Shown here one piece after another: positions 19,353-28,857 of a DNA stretch of 64,000 nt (position 1 is its first letter; each line of letters opens with the position of its first letter). The notes beneath the pieces are model-generated. The model was not told the DNA's origin. It worked only from the letters and a program-made list of their open reading frames with translations, and searched no databases. This DNA comes from a virus. The translations under genes and the position numbers were made by a program. The stretch is from positions 27,987 to 91,986 of the IMG/VR virus record IMGVR_UViG_3300042523_000478; one strand, given 5' to 3'.

Positions 19353-19982
19353 ATGTATTACGGACAAAATAATGAAGACAAAATAATTAATGATTATATT
19401 TTGGAAAAACACGGACCAGATTATATTGGTACTGTTTTAGAAATTGGGGCAAATGATGGCATAACCCTTAGTAACTCAAAATTTTTTAGGGATCTTGGTT
19501 GGCAAGGTTTTTTAGTTGAGGCAGGGAAAAAACCTTTTGATAAATTAGTTGAAAACGTTTTAGGAAATAGTAAATGTTATAATGTTGCATTAGGTTCTGA
19601 AAATTGTAAATTAAAATTTTATGAAAGTGGTAAACAACTTGGGGAAAAGGACACGGGGTTAGTATCGTCTCTTATTATGGATGAAACTTTTAGGTGGAGA
19701 CGTAGTGGTGTAACCTATGAAGAAAACGAAGTAGAATGTTTAACCTGGAATTCTTTTTTAGAAAAATACAATCTTACAGAACAAAGTTTTAACATAATTA
19801 GTATTGATATTGAAGGAATGGATTATATAGTTCTTAATCAAATTGATTTAAACAAAGTAAATTGTGAGGTTGTTTGTGTTGAGTTTAATGGTAAACAAAA
19901 AGACCTTTTTGTTAATTATTGTCAAAAATTCAATATGAATTTAATACACCAAAACGGTGAAAACTTAATTTTTGTAAAATAA
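19353..19982 (+). CDS. FkbM-family methyltransferase
   Basis: 209 residues. LEIGANDGITLSNSKFF at about 28-44 is SAM motif I, and WQGFLVEAGKKPF follows as acidic motif II. FNIISIDIEGMDYIVL at about 145-160 is the hallmark FkbM SIDIEG motif. It likely O-methylates a sugar hydroxyl. It is part of the glycan island. Confidence 0.82.
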   Translation: MYYGQNNEDKIINDYILEKHGPDYIGTVLEIGANDGITLSNSKFFRDLGWQGFLVEAGKKPFDKLVENVLGNSKCYNVALGSENCKLKFYESGKQLGEKDTGLVSSLIMDETFRWRRSGVTYEENEVECLTWNSFLEKYNLTEQSFNIISIDIEGMDYIVLNQIDLNKVNCEVVCVEFNGKQKDLFVNYCQKFNMNLIHQNGENLIFVK

Positions 19983-20002
19983 TAATAAAACCATATAAAC
20001 AT

Positions 20003-20959
20003 TTGAATAATAATAAAATGAATCCACACAAATCTTTAATAGAAAAACTAAATTCTAAAAACTATAACACATCTGAAAAAACGTATGACGAGGACTTCTA
20101 TACGGACAATATTTTTGACTTATTAGAAGATGAATCAATAAATAACTTAAAAGGGGGATTTAATAGTCCATCAGATAATTTTAATAGATTTAAAGATATT
20201 ATATCTGACCCAAACAATTTGTATATTAATAGAGTAGAAAATGCAGGTACTGTTGAAAACGGAATTATTACTTTACATAATGGTATAAAACTTAGTACTG
20301 AATATTACGGTAACTTTATTGAGATATTAAAATATAATTTAGGTGTTCACGAACCATCCGAAGAAAGAGCGTTTCAAAAAGTTTTAACTAAACTAGACAA
20401 AGGTTCTATTATGATTGAATTAGGTAGTTACTGGTCAATGTACTCAATATGGTTTATGAAAGCAATTGAAGATTCAATCTCTTACTGTATTGAACCTGAC
20501 GCTAATAATATGAGGGTTGGAATTAAAAATTTTGAAATTAACGAATTAAAACCAAATTTTATACAAGGCAAAATTTCTAAATCCGATTTTAACCCACTAA
20601 CGTTCTTTTTAAAAAATAATTTAGAAAAAATAGATATATTACATAGTGACATTCAAGGATATGAGGTAGAGATGTTGGATATGATACAACCTTATCTTTC
20701 TGAAAAAAAAATAAAATATTTATTTATTAGTACACACAGTAATCCACTTCATTATGAGTGTATTTCTTTTTTAAAAAAAAATGGGTATAAAATTTTATCT
20801 TCGTGTGATTTTGATAACGAATCTTTTCAATATGATGGTTTTATACTATCTTGTCCAGATAACTTATATGAGATTGATGAATTTAAAATCGGTAACAGAA
20901 GTAAAACTGAGTTAATTAGTGATCAAGAATTAAATAAAATTATTAATAATAAATTATGA
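20003..20959 (+). CDS. FkbM-like methyltransferase with N-terminal extension
   Basis: 318 residues (313 from the alternative ATG at 20018). The catalytic part spans about 130-290: IMIELGSYWSMYSIWF (motif I, GSYWS replacing GxxxG), YCIEPDANN, and DILHSDIQGYEVEML, the FkbM-type DIQG motif. An approximately 110-residue polar N-terminal extension has no match I recognise. It overlaps the epimerase gene by 4 nt, so it is probably co-translated. Confidence 0.72.
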   Translation: MNNNKMNPHKSLIEKLNSKNYNTSEKTYDEDFYTDNIFDLLEDESINNLKGGFNSPSDNFNRFKDIISDPNNLYINRVENAGTVENGIITLHNGIKLSTEYYGNFIEILKYNLGVHEPSEERAFQKVLTKLDKGSIMIELGSYWSMYSIWFMKAIEDSISYCIEPDANNMRVGIKNFEINELKPNFIQGKISKSDFNPLTFFLKNNLEKIDILHSDIQGYEVEMLDMIQPYLSEKKIKYLFISTHSNPLHYECISFLKKNGYKILSSCDFDNESFQYDGFILSCPDNLYEIDEFKIGNRSKTELISDQELNKIINNKL

Positions 20960-21993
20960 AAAAAATTTTAATACTAGGTGGTGGTGGTTTTATAGGTGGC
21001 CATTTATCAAAAAAATTATATGAACAAGGAAATTTTGTAAGGGTTGTTGATATAAAAAACCACGAATATTTTAAAAGTTCAGATTTTTGTTCTGAATTTA
21101 TTTTAGGTGATTTGAGAGACCCAAATTTTGTTTCCACAATAATGTTCTCACCAAAACAAATTTCTATTGAGGATGGTATTAATTCTTTTGATGAGGTATA
21201 CCAACTAGCCGCAGATATGGGTGGAGCTGGTTATATTTTTACGGGAGAAAATGATGCAAACGTTATGCATAATTCGGCACTAATTAACTTAAATGTTAGT
21301 TATTATGCATCAAAGTTTGGTGTTAAAAAATTATTCTATTCGTCATCGGCTTGTATGTACCCAGAACATAATCAACTAGACCCTGAAAATCCAAACTGTG
21401 AAGAATCTTCCGCATATCCAGCAAATCCCGATTCTGAATATGGTTGGGAAAAATTATTTAGTGAAAGGTTGTATTTTGCGTTTATGAGGAATTATAAACT
21501 AGATATTAGAGTTGGGAGATTCCATAATATATTTGGTCCGTATGGGACTTGGGATGGTGGTAAAGAAAAGGCACCTGCGGCTATGTGTCGAAAAGTATGT
21601 GAAACAAATAATGGTAAATCTATTGAAGTATGGGGAGATGGTCAACAAACCAGATCATTTCTATATATTGATGAGTGTGTTGAGGCGGTTTTAAAATTAA
21701 TGGAAAGTGAATTTATTGGGCCTGTTAATATAGGATCTGAAGAAATGGTAACCATTAATGAGTTAGCTCAAATGGCTATTGATATTTCTAATAAAGAAAT
21801 TACAATTAATAATATAAATGGTGAAGAATTCCAAAAAAAATATGGATTTAAATGTCCGGTTGGTGTAAGAGGAAGAAATTCCGACAACACACTCTTCAAA
21901 GAAAAAATTGGGTGGTCAGTGTCCCAACCTCTATTTGAAGGGATGAAAAAAACATATGAATGGATAAATAAACAAGTAGTTTTAAATAAATGA
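20956..21993 (+). CDS. GDP-mannose 3,5-epimerase-like NAD-dependent epimerase
   Basis: 345 residues, extended SDR fold. GGGGFIGG at 8-15 binds NAD. SSSACMYPE at 129-137 contains Cys133. The EYGWEK motif gives Tyr162 and Lys166. GRFHNIFGPYGTW and KEKAPAAMCRK contain Lys205, then SFLYIDECVE, and finally VGVRGRNSDNTLFKEKIGW. These blocks match plant and bacterial GDP-mannose 3,5-epimerase, including its acid/base Cys-Lys pair, rather than generic UDP-glucose epimerases. It would make GDP-L-galactose or GDP-gulose as donor for the island's transferases. Confidence 0.85.
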   Translation: MKKILILGGGGFIGGHLSKKLYEQGNFVRVVDIKNHEYFKSSDFCSEFILGDLRDPNFVSTIMFSPKQISIEDGINSFDEVYQLAADMGGAGYIFTGENDANVMHNSALINLNVSYYASKFGVKKLFYSSSACMYPEHNQLDPENPNCEESSAYPANPDSEYGWEKLFSERLYFAFMRNYKLDIRVGRFHNIFGPYGTWDGGKEKAPAAMCRKVCETNNGKSIEVWGDGQQTRSFLYIDECVEAVLKLMESEFIGPVNIGSEEMVTINELAQMAIDISNKEITINNINGEEFQKKYGFKCPVGVRGRNSDNTLFKEKIGWSVSQPLFEGMKKTYEWINKQVVLNK

Positions 21994-22730
21994 CGGCTAG
22001 AAAAAAACCAATACAAAAAGACGATGAAACGTCTCCACAACCACAATTTTCAAAAAAAGATTTGATAAATTCAGTTATAAAGAAAAAACAAAAAAATAAA
22101 TTTTTATCCGAACACCAAGAAGAGTATTATAATATTCTTAGAAACAATCAAATTACGGTTGCGTCAGGACCAGCAGGTGTTGGTAAATCATATATCGCAA
22201 TGAAAGCGGCGGTTGATTTATTAATTGACTCAAACAATTCTTACGAAAAAATTATTATTGTAAGACCGGCAGTTGAGGCAGAGGAAAAATTAGGTTCTTT
22301 ACCTGGTAACCTTGAGGAAAAATTAGATCCTTATATTTTTCCATCTTATTATCTATTAAATAAAATTATTGGTAAAGAGGCTAGAGAAAAATTAAAGGAC
22401 TTAGAGGTTATTGAGGTTTTTGCTTTGGCTTTTATGAGAGGTATGAATATTGACAATTCAATATTAGTTTTTGAGGAAGCTCAAAACTCCACTCCAAATC
22501 AAATGAAATTATTATTAACAAGAATTGGTTATAATAGTAAGTTCTTTATTTCTGGAGATTTAGAACAAACCGATAGATATAAAGATAAAAAACAATCGGG
22601 ACTATATGATGCAATCCAAAGATTTAAAGATGTTCCAGATATTGGTGTTTATGATTTTAGGGACGCTAAGAATGTTAGAAATCCATTAATAAGTAAAATA
22701 CTAAGTAAATATGATGAAAATAGGGATTGA
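21990..22730 (+). CDS. phoH: PhoH-like ATPase
   Basis: 246 residues. Walker A is GPAGVGKS at 60-67. RPAVEAEEKLGSLPGNLEEKL at about 92-112 is the PhoH signature and SILVFEEAQN at 157-166 is Walker B. GDLEQTD and RDAKNVRNPL complete the superfamily 1 helicase-like core. PhoH proteins are common in marine phages; RNA-related or stress functions have been proposed but the role is unsettled. It overlaps both neighbours (4 and 20 nt). Confidence 0.85.
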   Translation: MTARKKPIQKDDETSPQPQFSKKDLINSVIKKKQKNKFLSEHQEEYYNILRNNQITVASGPAGVGKSYIAMKAAVDLLIDSNNSYEKIIIVRPAVEAEEKLGSLPGNLEEKLDPYIFPSYYLLNKIIGKEAREKLKDLEVIEVFALAFMRGMNIDNSILVFEEAQNSTPNQMKLLLTRIGYNSKFFISGDLEQTDRYKDKKQSGLYDAIQRFKDVPDIGVYDFRDAKNVRNPLISKILSKYDENRD

Positions 22731-23397
22731 GATTAATGGAGTTCTTAGGGATACTATTGGTAAATTCATAGAAATATATGAAAAACATTTACTTGATAGT
22801 CATGAATGTAAATCAACGGATAAAACATATGAGTTAGAATTTTCTGGAGATACTGATGAAGTGGTTTCCATTAATGAGAATGTTAATTCTAATTTGTTTG
22901 AATATAAAATTTTAAGTGATGTTACGTCTTTGGATTTATTAAATCATTTTTCTTTTCCATCAAAAGAGGATCTATATTCTTTTATGTATGAAGAATACAC
23001 AATGGAACTATTTGGTCACGCTCCATCAACAGAAATGTCAACATTTAATATATTAAATGATTTGTATTATGAATTAAGAGATGAATATGATTTATTAATT
23101 GTGTCAGATGAGATTGGTAAATCAAAACCATCTTCATTATTTTTCTTATCAAAGTTTGGATGTTTGATTGAAAAAGTACTTTTTTATAGTGAAATAACTA
23201 AAAATAATATGTGGAATGACGTTGACGTTTTACTTACGGCTAATCCTACCTTATTATTAGAAAAACCAAAGGATAAAATTGTTGTAAAATTTACAACAAA
23301 TTATAATAAACACATTGAATCAGAATATGAGGTATCGTCCCTTTCTGAATTCAAAGAAACTTTAGAAAAAATTAAAAAGTATGTTTCAAGTATTTAA
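22711..23397 (+). CDS. HAD-like nucleotidase/phosphatase-like protein
   Basis: 228 residues. It starts MMKIGIEINGVLRDTI, which resembles the HAD motif I position but with EINGV in place of DxDGV, so the nucleophilic Asp appears lost. LLIVSDEIGKSKP at about 131-143 is a HAD motif II/III-like region. It may be a degenerate HAD fold acting as a non-catalytic or altered enzyme. It overlaps phoH by 20 nt and the next gene by 17 nt. Confidence 0.5.
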   Translation: MMKIGIEINGVLRDTIGKFIEIYEKHLLDSHECKSTDKTYELEFSGDTDEVVSINENVNSNLFEYKILSDVTSLDLLNHFSFPSKEDLYSFMYEEYTMELFGHAPSTEMSTFNILNDLYYELRDEYDLLIVSDEIGKSKPSSLFFLSKFGCLIEKVLFYSEITKNNMWNDVDVLLTANPTLLLEKPKDKIVVKFTTNYNKHIESEYEVSSLSEFKETLEKIKKYVSSI

Positions 23398-23635
23398 CGA
23401 AAATTACTATGTGGACTTAGAAGTTATTGACCAATATGTCCAATTTGACGGGGAGTCCGGAGAAACCCAAATACATTTAGTAAAATATGAGATTGTAAAA
23501 TCGATGTTGGAAACTGTATTAACCGAAAGTAATGAAGTGGATGAAAATTTAGGGATGAAAAGTAATGAACTATCTATCCCTTTTAAAATTGCATTCAACA
23601 CATTATTGATGAATAAAATAATAAACAAAATATAA
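23381..23635 (+). CDS. Small hypothetical protein
   Basis: 84 residues starting within the previous gene (17-nt overlap). YVDLEVIDQYVQFDGESGE suggests a small beta-sheet fold followed by two helices. No family is recognised. Operon position and codon pattern support a real gene. Confidence 0.6.
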   Translation: MFQVFNENYYVDLEVIDQYVQFDGESGETQIHLVKYEIVKSMLETVLTESNEVDENLGMKSNELSIPFKIAFNTLLMNKIINKI

Positions 23636-23639
23636 AATT

Positions 23640-24701
23640 ATGAACTCAGAACAAGTAAAAAAACTAGAGAAATCAATCCAAAGTATGAAGGATAAAAAAT
23701 CTCGTTTGTATTTTATAGTACAAGATACTAAAGGAAATGCTAGGGCTTCTGTTAGATATACTTATCAGATGGCAATGACACTTAAAAAAAACGGTTATAA
23801 CCCAATTATATTACACGAAAATAAAGAATATTTTGGTGTTGGTAGTTGGTTAGGTGAAGAATATATGTCCGAACTCCCACATAAATCAATTGATGATGGA
23901 AACTTAGAAATTTCTCCGGATGACCTTTTAATTATTCCAGAAATATTTGGTTACATTATGGAACAAGTTAAAAATTTACCTTGTGGTAAAGTTGTTTTAA
24001 CTCAAGCATATGACCATATTTTTGAAACTTTACAACCTGGTCAAAGTTGGACTCAGATGAGTTTTTATAAATGTATTACTACATCAGAAAAACAAAAAGA
24101 ACGTATTGACACTCTAATGAGAAAAATTTCATTTGACATTATTGAACCGGTTATTTCTGAAGTTTTTGAAAAATCAGAGTTTCCACCTAAAACAATTATC
24201 TCAATTCACACTAGAGACCAAAGAGATACTGCCAACATTATAAAACAATTCTACGTTAGATTCCCACAATATAGATGGATAACATTTAGAGATTTAAGAG
24301 GTCTAACTGAAACTGAATTTGCAAATGCACTTAAAGATAGTTTCTTATCTGTCTGGGTAGATGAAACTAGTGGGTTTGGTACCTTTCCTCTTGAATCAAT
24401 GAAGATGGGAGTTCCGGTAATTGGTCTAGTACCTAATTTGCAACCGGAATGGTTAAATGAAGATAACGGACTATGGTTAGTTAATAAAAACTCAATGGTG
24501 GATGTTATTTCAGATTTTGTCCAAAATTGGTTAGAGGATAATGTTAACCCTGAATTATATACTTTTATGAAAAAAACCTCGTCTGAATATTCAGATATGT
24601 CAAAGTTTGAATCTCGCGTTTTGGAAGTGTTCTCAAACATGATAGAAACAAGAATGAAAACATTTGAAGAACAATTAACTAAATTTGAAACAATAGAATA
24701 A
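23640..24701 (+). CDS. GT-B glycosyltransferase
   Basis: 353 residues. RLYFIVQDTKGNARASVRYTY and GYNPIILHE form the first Rossmann half. FGTFPLESMKMGVPVIGLVPN at about 245-265 is the conserved E-containing donor-binding segment of GT4-type enzymes. A helical C-terminus follows. It begins 4 nt after the previous stop and is followed by a GT2 enzyme, suggesting sequential action on the same glycan. Confidence 0.72.
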   Translation: MNSEQVKKLEKSIQSMKDKKSRLYFIVQDTKGNARASVRYTYQMAMTLKKNGYNPIILHENKEYFGVGSWLGEEYMSELPHKSIDDGNLEISPDDLLIIPEIFGYIMEQVKNLPCGKVVLTQAYDHIFETLQPGQSWTQMSFYKCITTSEKQKERIDTLMRKISFDIIEPVISEVFEKSEFPPKTIISIHTRDQRDTANIIKQFYVRFPQYRWITFRDLRGLTETEFANALKDSFLSVWVDETSGFGTFPLESMKMGVPVIGLVPNLQPEWLNEDNGLWLVNKNSMVDVISDFVQNWLEDNVNPELYTFMKKTSSEYSDMSKFESRVLEVFSNMIETRMKTFEEQLTKFETIE

Positions 24702-24702
24702 T

Positions 24703-25509
24703 ATGGAAACAAAAAACACTATTTCGGTTATCTTACCAATTAAAACAGGTAATGTATTTGGCTTTGATGATTATTTCACTAAAGCAATCACCTCACTTAA
24801 AAACCAAACTGGATTGGTTGACGAACTAATCATTGTCCATACTGGAGAATCTACATTCTTAAATTTTGTAAAGGATTTTGATTTTGAAGGTCTAAACGTT
24901 ATTATTGAACAATACGATGAAGACCCTAATTTTGCGTCTCAAGTTAATTACGGTATTGAGAAAGCAACTTCTGAATGGGTATCTATTTTAGAATTTGATG
25001 ATGAGTACTCCAACATTTGGTTTAAAAATGCAAAAAACTATATGGGAATTTATGGAGATGTGGACGCATTTTTACCAATAGTTGTTGACGTTAACGATAA
25101 AGGGGTGTTTGTAGGATTTACAAACGAAGCCACATTTGCGGCAAACTTCACATCGGAAATGGGAATTTTAACTAATGAAACATTACTTACATATCAAAAC
25201 TTCCAAATCTCAGGAATGTTAATTAAAAAAGAAAAATATGTTAAATTTGGTATGATTAAACCATCTTTTAGATTAACCTTTGGTTATGAGTTCTTATTAA
25301 GAATGACACATAATTCACTTAAATTTATGGCAATCCCTAAAATTGGTTATAAACATATGAATTTAAGAGAGGGGTCAATTTTTTGGAACTATAAAAATGG
25401 TGATGATAGACTTTCTGAAGATGAGGTTAAGTTCTGGGTTGAGTCGGCAAAAAAAGAATATCTATATATTAAAGATAGAGACATAAAATATGAACCACAA
25501 GAAGTTTAA
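24703..25509 (+). CDS. GT2-family glycosyltransferase
   Basis: 268 residues. ISVILPIKTGN at about 7-17, LIIVHTGES, and WVSILEFDDEYSNIW (FDDE in the DxD position, about 89-103) define the GT-A core. RLTFGYEFLLRMTH is the acceptor-helix region. It overlaps the gp55-like sigma factor gene by one base, so the island runs directly into the late-regulation gene. Confidence 0.78.
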   Translation: METKNTISVILPIKTGNVFGFDDYFTKAITSLKNQTGLVDELIIVHTGESTFLNFVKDFDFEGLNVIIEQYDEDPNFASQVNYGIEKATSEWVSILEFDDEYSNIWFKNAKNYMGIYGDVDAFLPIVVDVNDKGVFVGFTNEATFAANFTSEMGILTNETLLTYQNFQISGMLIKKEKYVKFGMIKPSFRLTFGYEFLLRMTHNSLKFMAIPKIGYKHMNLREGSIFWNYKNGDDRLSEDEVKFWVESAKKEYLYIKDRDIKYEPQEV

Positions 25510-26258
25510 TGTTAGAAAATGAACAAATTTGTGAAAATTGTGATGAAAAGAAAAAGAAAGGAAGAAAACCAAAAACAACAAATTATTTTGCAGAACGAGA
25601 AGAAAATGCGGTTAGAGAATATCTAACCGCAACTACTTTTGAAGAGAAGAATAAAATATATAATGAGTTTTTAAAGTTTCCTTTGGATAAGATGATATCG
25701 TCAATAATAAGACGATATAAATTATATAGAAAAGATATGAGTTACGATGAAATTCATGTTGATACACATTCATTTTTGATGACAAAAATTGATAAATTTA
25801 AACCGTCAAAAGAAAAAAAAGCGTATTCATATTTTGGTACTATCTGTAAGAATTATCTTATGGGTCAAATTATGAAAGACCAGAAGGAAACTAATCGTAA
25901 AATTTCATACGAGGACATTTCATCTGATTTACAACATAGTCCTGATATGATTTATTACATTGATAATGAAGAGTTAACTACAGAAGAAATTATTAAAAAA
26001 TTTTTAAATAAGTTAAAAGATAGTATGGATGATAATAAAATAACCGAACAAGAGGTAAAATTAGGCCAAGCAATCTCTGACCTTTTTGAAAATTATGGAT
26101 CAATATTTCCTGACACAAATAATAATAAGTTTAATAAAAATGTAATTTTATTTGAGTTAAGGGAAATGACCAACCTATCAACAAAAGAAATTAGAAGTTC
26201 TATGAAAAGATATAAAAAATTATATTTAGAACTTATCCAAGAGATTTTAAAAAATTGA
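25509..26258 (+). CDS. gp55-like late sigma factor
   Basis: 249 residues. The section at about 55-125 (LDKMISSIIRRYKLYRKD, then IDKFKPSKEKKAYSYFGTICKN, then GQIMKDQKE) has the spacing and aromatic pattern of sigma region 2 as seen in T4 gp55. TNLSTKEIRSSMKRYKKL near the C-terminus could serve as an HTH. T4 gp55 redirects host RNA polymerase to simple AT-rich late promoters lacking a -35 box. A comparable role would fit the TATTTAT(A/T) motif seen before structural genes here. A basic Cys-containing N-terminal segment (CENCDEKKKKGRKPK) is extra. Confidence 0.65.
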   Translation: MLENEQICENCDEKKKKGRKPKTTNYFAEREENAVREYLTATTFEEKNKIYNEFLKFPLDKMISSIIRRYKLYRKDMSYDEIHVDTHSFLMTKIDKFKPSKEKKAYSYFGTICKNYLMGQIMKDQKETNRKISYEDISSDLQHSPDMIYYIDNEELTTEEIIKKFLNKLKDSMDDNKITEQEVKLGQAISDLFENYGSIFPDTNNNKFNKNVILFELREMTNLSTKEIRSSMKRYKKLYLELIQEILKN

Positions 26259-26266
26259 TATTTATA
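26259..26266 (+). promoter_or_regulatory. TATTTATA motif overlapping gene junction
   Basis: TTGATATTTATAAATATG spans the stop of the sigma-factor gene and the next start. The core ends only 3 nt before the ATG. If it is a promoter, the transcript would start at or inside the coding region. Confidence 0.35.
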
Positions 26267-26269
26267 AAT

Positions 26270-26641
26270 ATGGGAAGACCACCAAAAAAAGAAATTAATT
26301 TAACCAAAGATTCTATGTTATCTTTGATGCAAGAAATCTACAACGAATTAGTGGAACAAAGAAATACCGCAATTAGAATCCAAAATAAAATGTTAACAAT
26401 GATGAAGGAACCAGAAGATATGACTCTTATTGGTCCTGTTATTGAAAAACAACAAAAAATAATTAATGATTGTGTGGAGAAAAAATTATCCCTCTCAAAG
26501 TTACAAGCACAAATTTGGCAAAAATCTCAAGAAAGACAAGATGATAATTTTACACTTTCTGATTTGGATTTAGATGATGATGTGATGAAAAACTTAATTG
26601 ACAAAGATACGTCAGATAAAAATTACAAATTAAATAAGTGA
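26270..26641 (+). CDS. Small helical protein next to the sigma factor
   Basis: 123 residues from the ATG at 26270; an upstream in-frame TTG at 26255 is less likely. It starts MGRPPKKE, an AT-hook-like basic motif. Two long predicted helices follow (about 18-95), then an acidic tail (LSDLDLDDDV). Size and helical layout would suit a small terminase or a late co-activator, but I cannot tell which. Unassigned. Confidence 0.55.
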   Translation: MGRPPKKEINLTKDSMLSLMQEIYNELVEQRNTAIRIQNKMLTMMKEPEDMTLIGPVIEKQQKIINDCVEKKLSLSKLQAQIWQKSQERQDDNFTLSDLDLDDDVMKNLIDKDTSDKNYKLNK

Positions 26642-26642
26642 T

Positions 26643-28643
26643 ATGGCTATTGATATTGAGGAAGGTTATGAATCTATTGGTAGTTCTATAACCAAGAATA
26701 AAACGTATAAACAAATATCTTTAGATTATAAAAAACTAAAAAAGAAAGCGGGTAGTTCTTATGAAAAAAATAAGAAGAAGATAACCCAAACTCTTGATAG
26801 TGCAAAAAAGAAAAAACAAAAATATCAAAAAAGCGCAAACAGTCAGATAGATAATTTAATGAAACTTAAATTAGATTCTGGAGATAATTTACCATCAAAA
26901 GATGATTTAATGGGGGGTAGCTTTAAAAAGTTAAAAGATTCAAAATATAATAAAATACCCGGACTTAAAATAAAAGGTAAAAATAGCACACAAAAATATA
27001 TAATTAATAAATTTGTAACTGCGCTTAATGAGTTAAAACCTAAAATTCTTGAGTTAATAGAACAAGAAATTTTAAATGCTGCGGGTTGTTCCCAAGACCA
27101 AACATACACACCAAACCAAGATTTATATTTAAAAGTTAAATCTATTGATTTATTAGGTCAGTTAATGGTTGACCCTAATAATAATGTTGGTCAAATAATT
27201 TATGAAGATAAAACTCTTTCTTATCCTGGAAGTCCGTTTGCAATGAATAAAGAATTGTATAATAGGATTCAAAATATTAACCAACCATTTTCCGTTCAAT
27301 ATTCTTCAAACTACCAAGGAAAATCAGGACAAAATTTATTTGATATAACTTATGTTGAGAATTACATTGACCCATTTGGTAATAACGTTACTGGTAACTT
27401 TTATAAAGTTAATTTATCTAACAGATTAACAGGAAACAAAATAAAAGAATTTTTAAAAGATTATTACTCAACGATTGAGGTTATTGATTTTAAAAATATT
27501 TTTGCTAATTTAATGAATCAACTAACTGGAGCCGTATCCATTGAAAAAGGTGATGGTAAGTCCGATCTTGAGTCACTACAAAAAGTGTTTATACTCCTAC
27601 AAAGAATAATGGGGTTATGTTATGATAACACTAAAGAGATTGATGTTTCTGGTACCGCAAAAGTTTCTGAAAACGATAATATTGACGATTCTTTTTTTGA
27701 ATTTACCGAAATTGATTTAAATTTTATTGACCAAAATGTTTCGGATATTATTAATGGTGTTGCAACGTTTGAAGAATGTGATAATGTACAATTACCAATT
27801 AATAGTACCGCAATTGTAAACTCAATTAATAATTTGGTTTTTGTTCCTGGAACAAATAATAATAACACCCTTGAGGATGCAACAAATATAACTGACACAA
27901 TAACTAAAAATCCAGATTGGGTACCATTACAAATAAATTTAGATGCATCTTTTATTAAAGAATTTCCCAAATCAGTCGTTTTGTCTTTATTATCACCAAA
28001 AACATTATTACCTCTTGGTATTGTATTAAAGGCGTTAAATCAAAATGTAATGGATGAAGTATTTTCATACGTTGATTTTATAAAAAAATTAAAAACATTT
28101 TTCACTAGTGTTGTTTCTAAAATAGGTGCAATTTTTATTAAAATTATTTTTGATTCTATTAAAGAAGACATAAAAGAATTATTACAAACAATCACTACCG
28201 ATATTGGAAATGAAAAAGTTAATAAAAAATTATCAATAATATTGGCATTAACTCAAATAATATTGGCAATTGCTAAATTGGTTAAAGATTTTAGAGAATG
28301 TAAAAGTGTAATAGATGATTTACAAAATTTATTAAAATTAGCATCTAAAGGTTTTGGGAATCAAGTTCCTCTACCTTTGTTATTAGCATCAAGATTTTTA
28401 AGTGGATTTTCATCAACCAGAGCATTTTTAAATGTTATTGAGGAATTTGAAAAGTTAGGTATTCCTACAGGACCTATGTCGGATGGGTCACCAAATAAAT
28501 TTATGGCATCAATTAAGGCGGTTATTGATGGGATTGATAAAGAAGAATCACAAAATGGTCAAGTACAGGTGGCGGTTGATTTATTGTCAATCACACCTAT
28601 TGGTCAAACAATCCCTAAAGTAGTGTTCGGTAAAAAATTATAA
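26643..28643 (+). CDS. Large baseplate-region structural protein
   Basis: 666 residues. A Lys-rich coiled N-terminus (1-110) is followed by a folded middle region. A C-terminal third rich in long hydrophobic helices follows (for example LLSPKTLLPLGIVLKAL, then SIILALTQIILAIAKLV at about 540-556), which could be buried helices or membrane-active segments. It precedes the OB-fold baseplate protein in the same operon, so a baseplate or tail-tip role is inferred. The family is not recognised. Confidence 0.55.
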   Translation: MAIDIEEGYESIGSSITKNKTYKQISLDYKKLKKKAGSSYEKNKKKITQTLDSAKKKKQKYQKSANSQIDNLMKLKLDSGDNLPSKDDLMGGSFKKLKDSKYNKIPGLKIKGKNSTQKYIINKFVTALNELKPKILELIEQEILNAAGCSQDQTYTPNQDLYLKVKSIDLLGQLMVDPNNNVGQIIYEDKTLSYPGSPFAMNKELYNRIQNINQPFSVQYSSNYQGKSGQNLFDITYVENYIDPFGNNVTGNFYKVNLSNRLTGNKIKEFLKDYYSTIEVIDFKNIFANLMNQLTGAVSIEKGDGKSDLESLQKVFILLQRIMGLCYDNTKEIDVSGTAKVSENDNIDDSFFEFTEIDLNFIDQNVSDIINGVATFEECDNVQLPINSTAIVNSINNLVFVPGTNNNNTLEDATNITDTITKNPDWVPLQINLDASFIKEFPKSVVLSLLSPKTLLPLGIVLKALNQNVMDEVFSYVDFIKKLKTFFTSVVSKIGAIFIKIIFDSIKEDIKELLQTITTDIGNEKVNKKLSIILALTQIILAIAKLVKDFRECKSVIDDLQNLLKLASKGFGNQVPLPLLLASRFLSGFSSTRAFLNVIEEFEKLGIPTGPMSDGSPNKFMASIKAVIDGIDKEESQNGQVQVAVDLLSITPIGQTIPKVVFGKKL

Positions 28644-28644
28644 C

Positions 28645-28857
28645 ATGGAAAATAATATAGAAACAAATAAAATAGTAGAAATCATAACTGAATATAAAGT
28701 AAGACCAAAAAAAGATCTTGAATTTGCTATGGATTTTATTAATGAAGATTTTGAAAAAACAAAAAATGTTGTTTTAAAAATGACAAAACATTTAGATAAG
28801 TTAGAGACAACTTATAATAGTTTATTAAAGGAGTACAACTCAAGAAATGGAAGATAA
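28645..28857 (+). CDS. Small coiled-coil protein
   Basis: 70 residues, mostly one long helix pair (FEKTKNVVLKMTKHLDKLET). It starts 1 nt after the previous stop and overlaps the next gene by 11 nt. Its position between two baseplate genes suggests a small chaperone or baseplate component. Confidence 0.6.
   Translation: MENNIETNKIVEIITEYKVRPKKDLEFAMDFINEDFEKTKNVVLKMTKHLDKLETTYNSLLKEYNSRNGR

Noticed and set aside
26255-26269. TTG start for the small gene after the sigma factor
   Set aside because: It overlaps the previous stop and the TATTTATA block. The ATG at 26270 is more natural.
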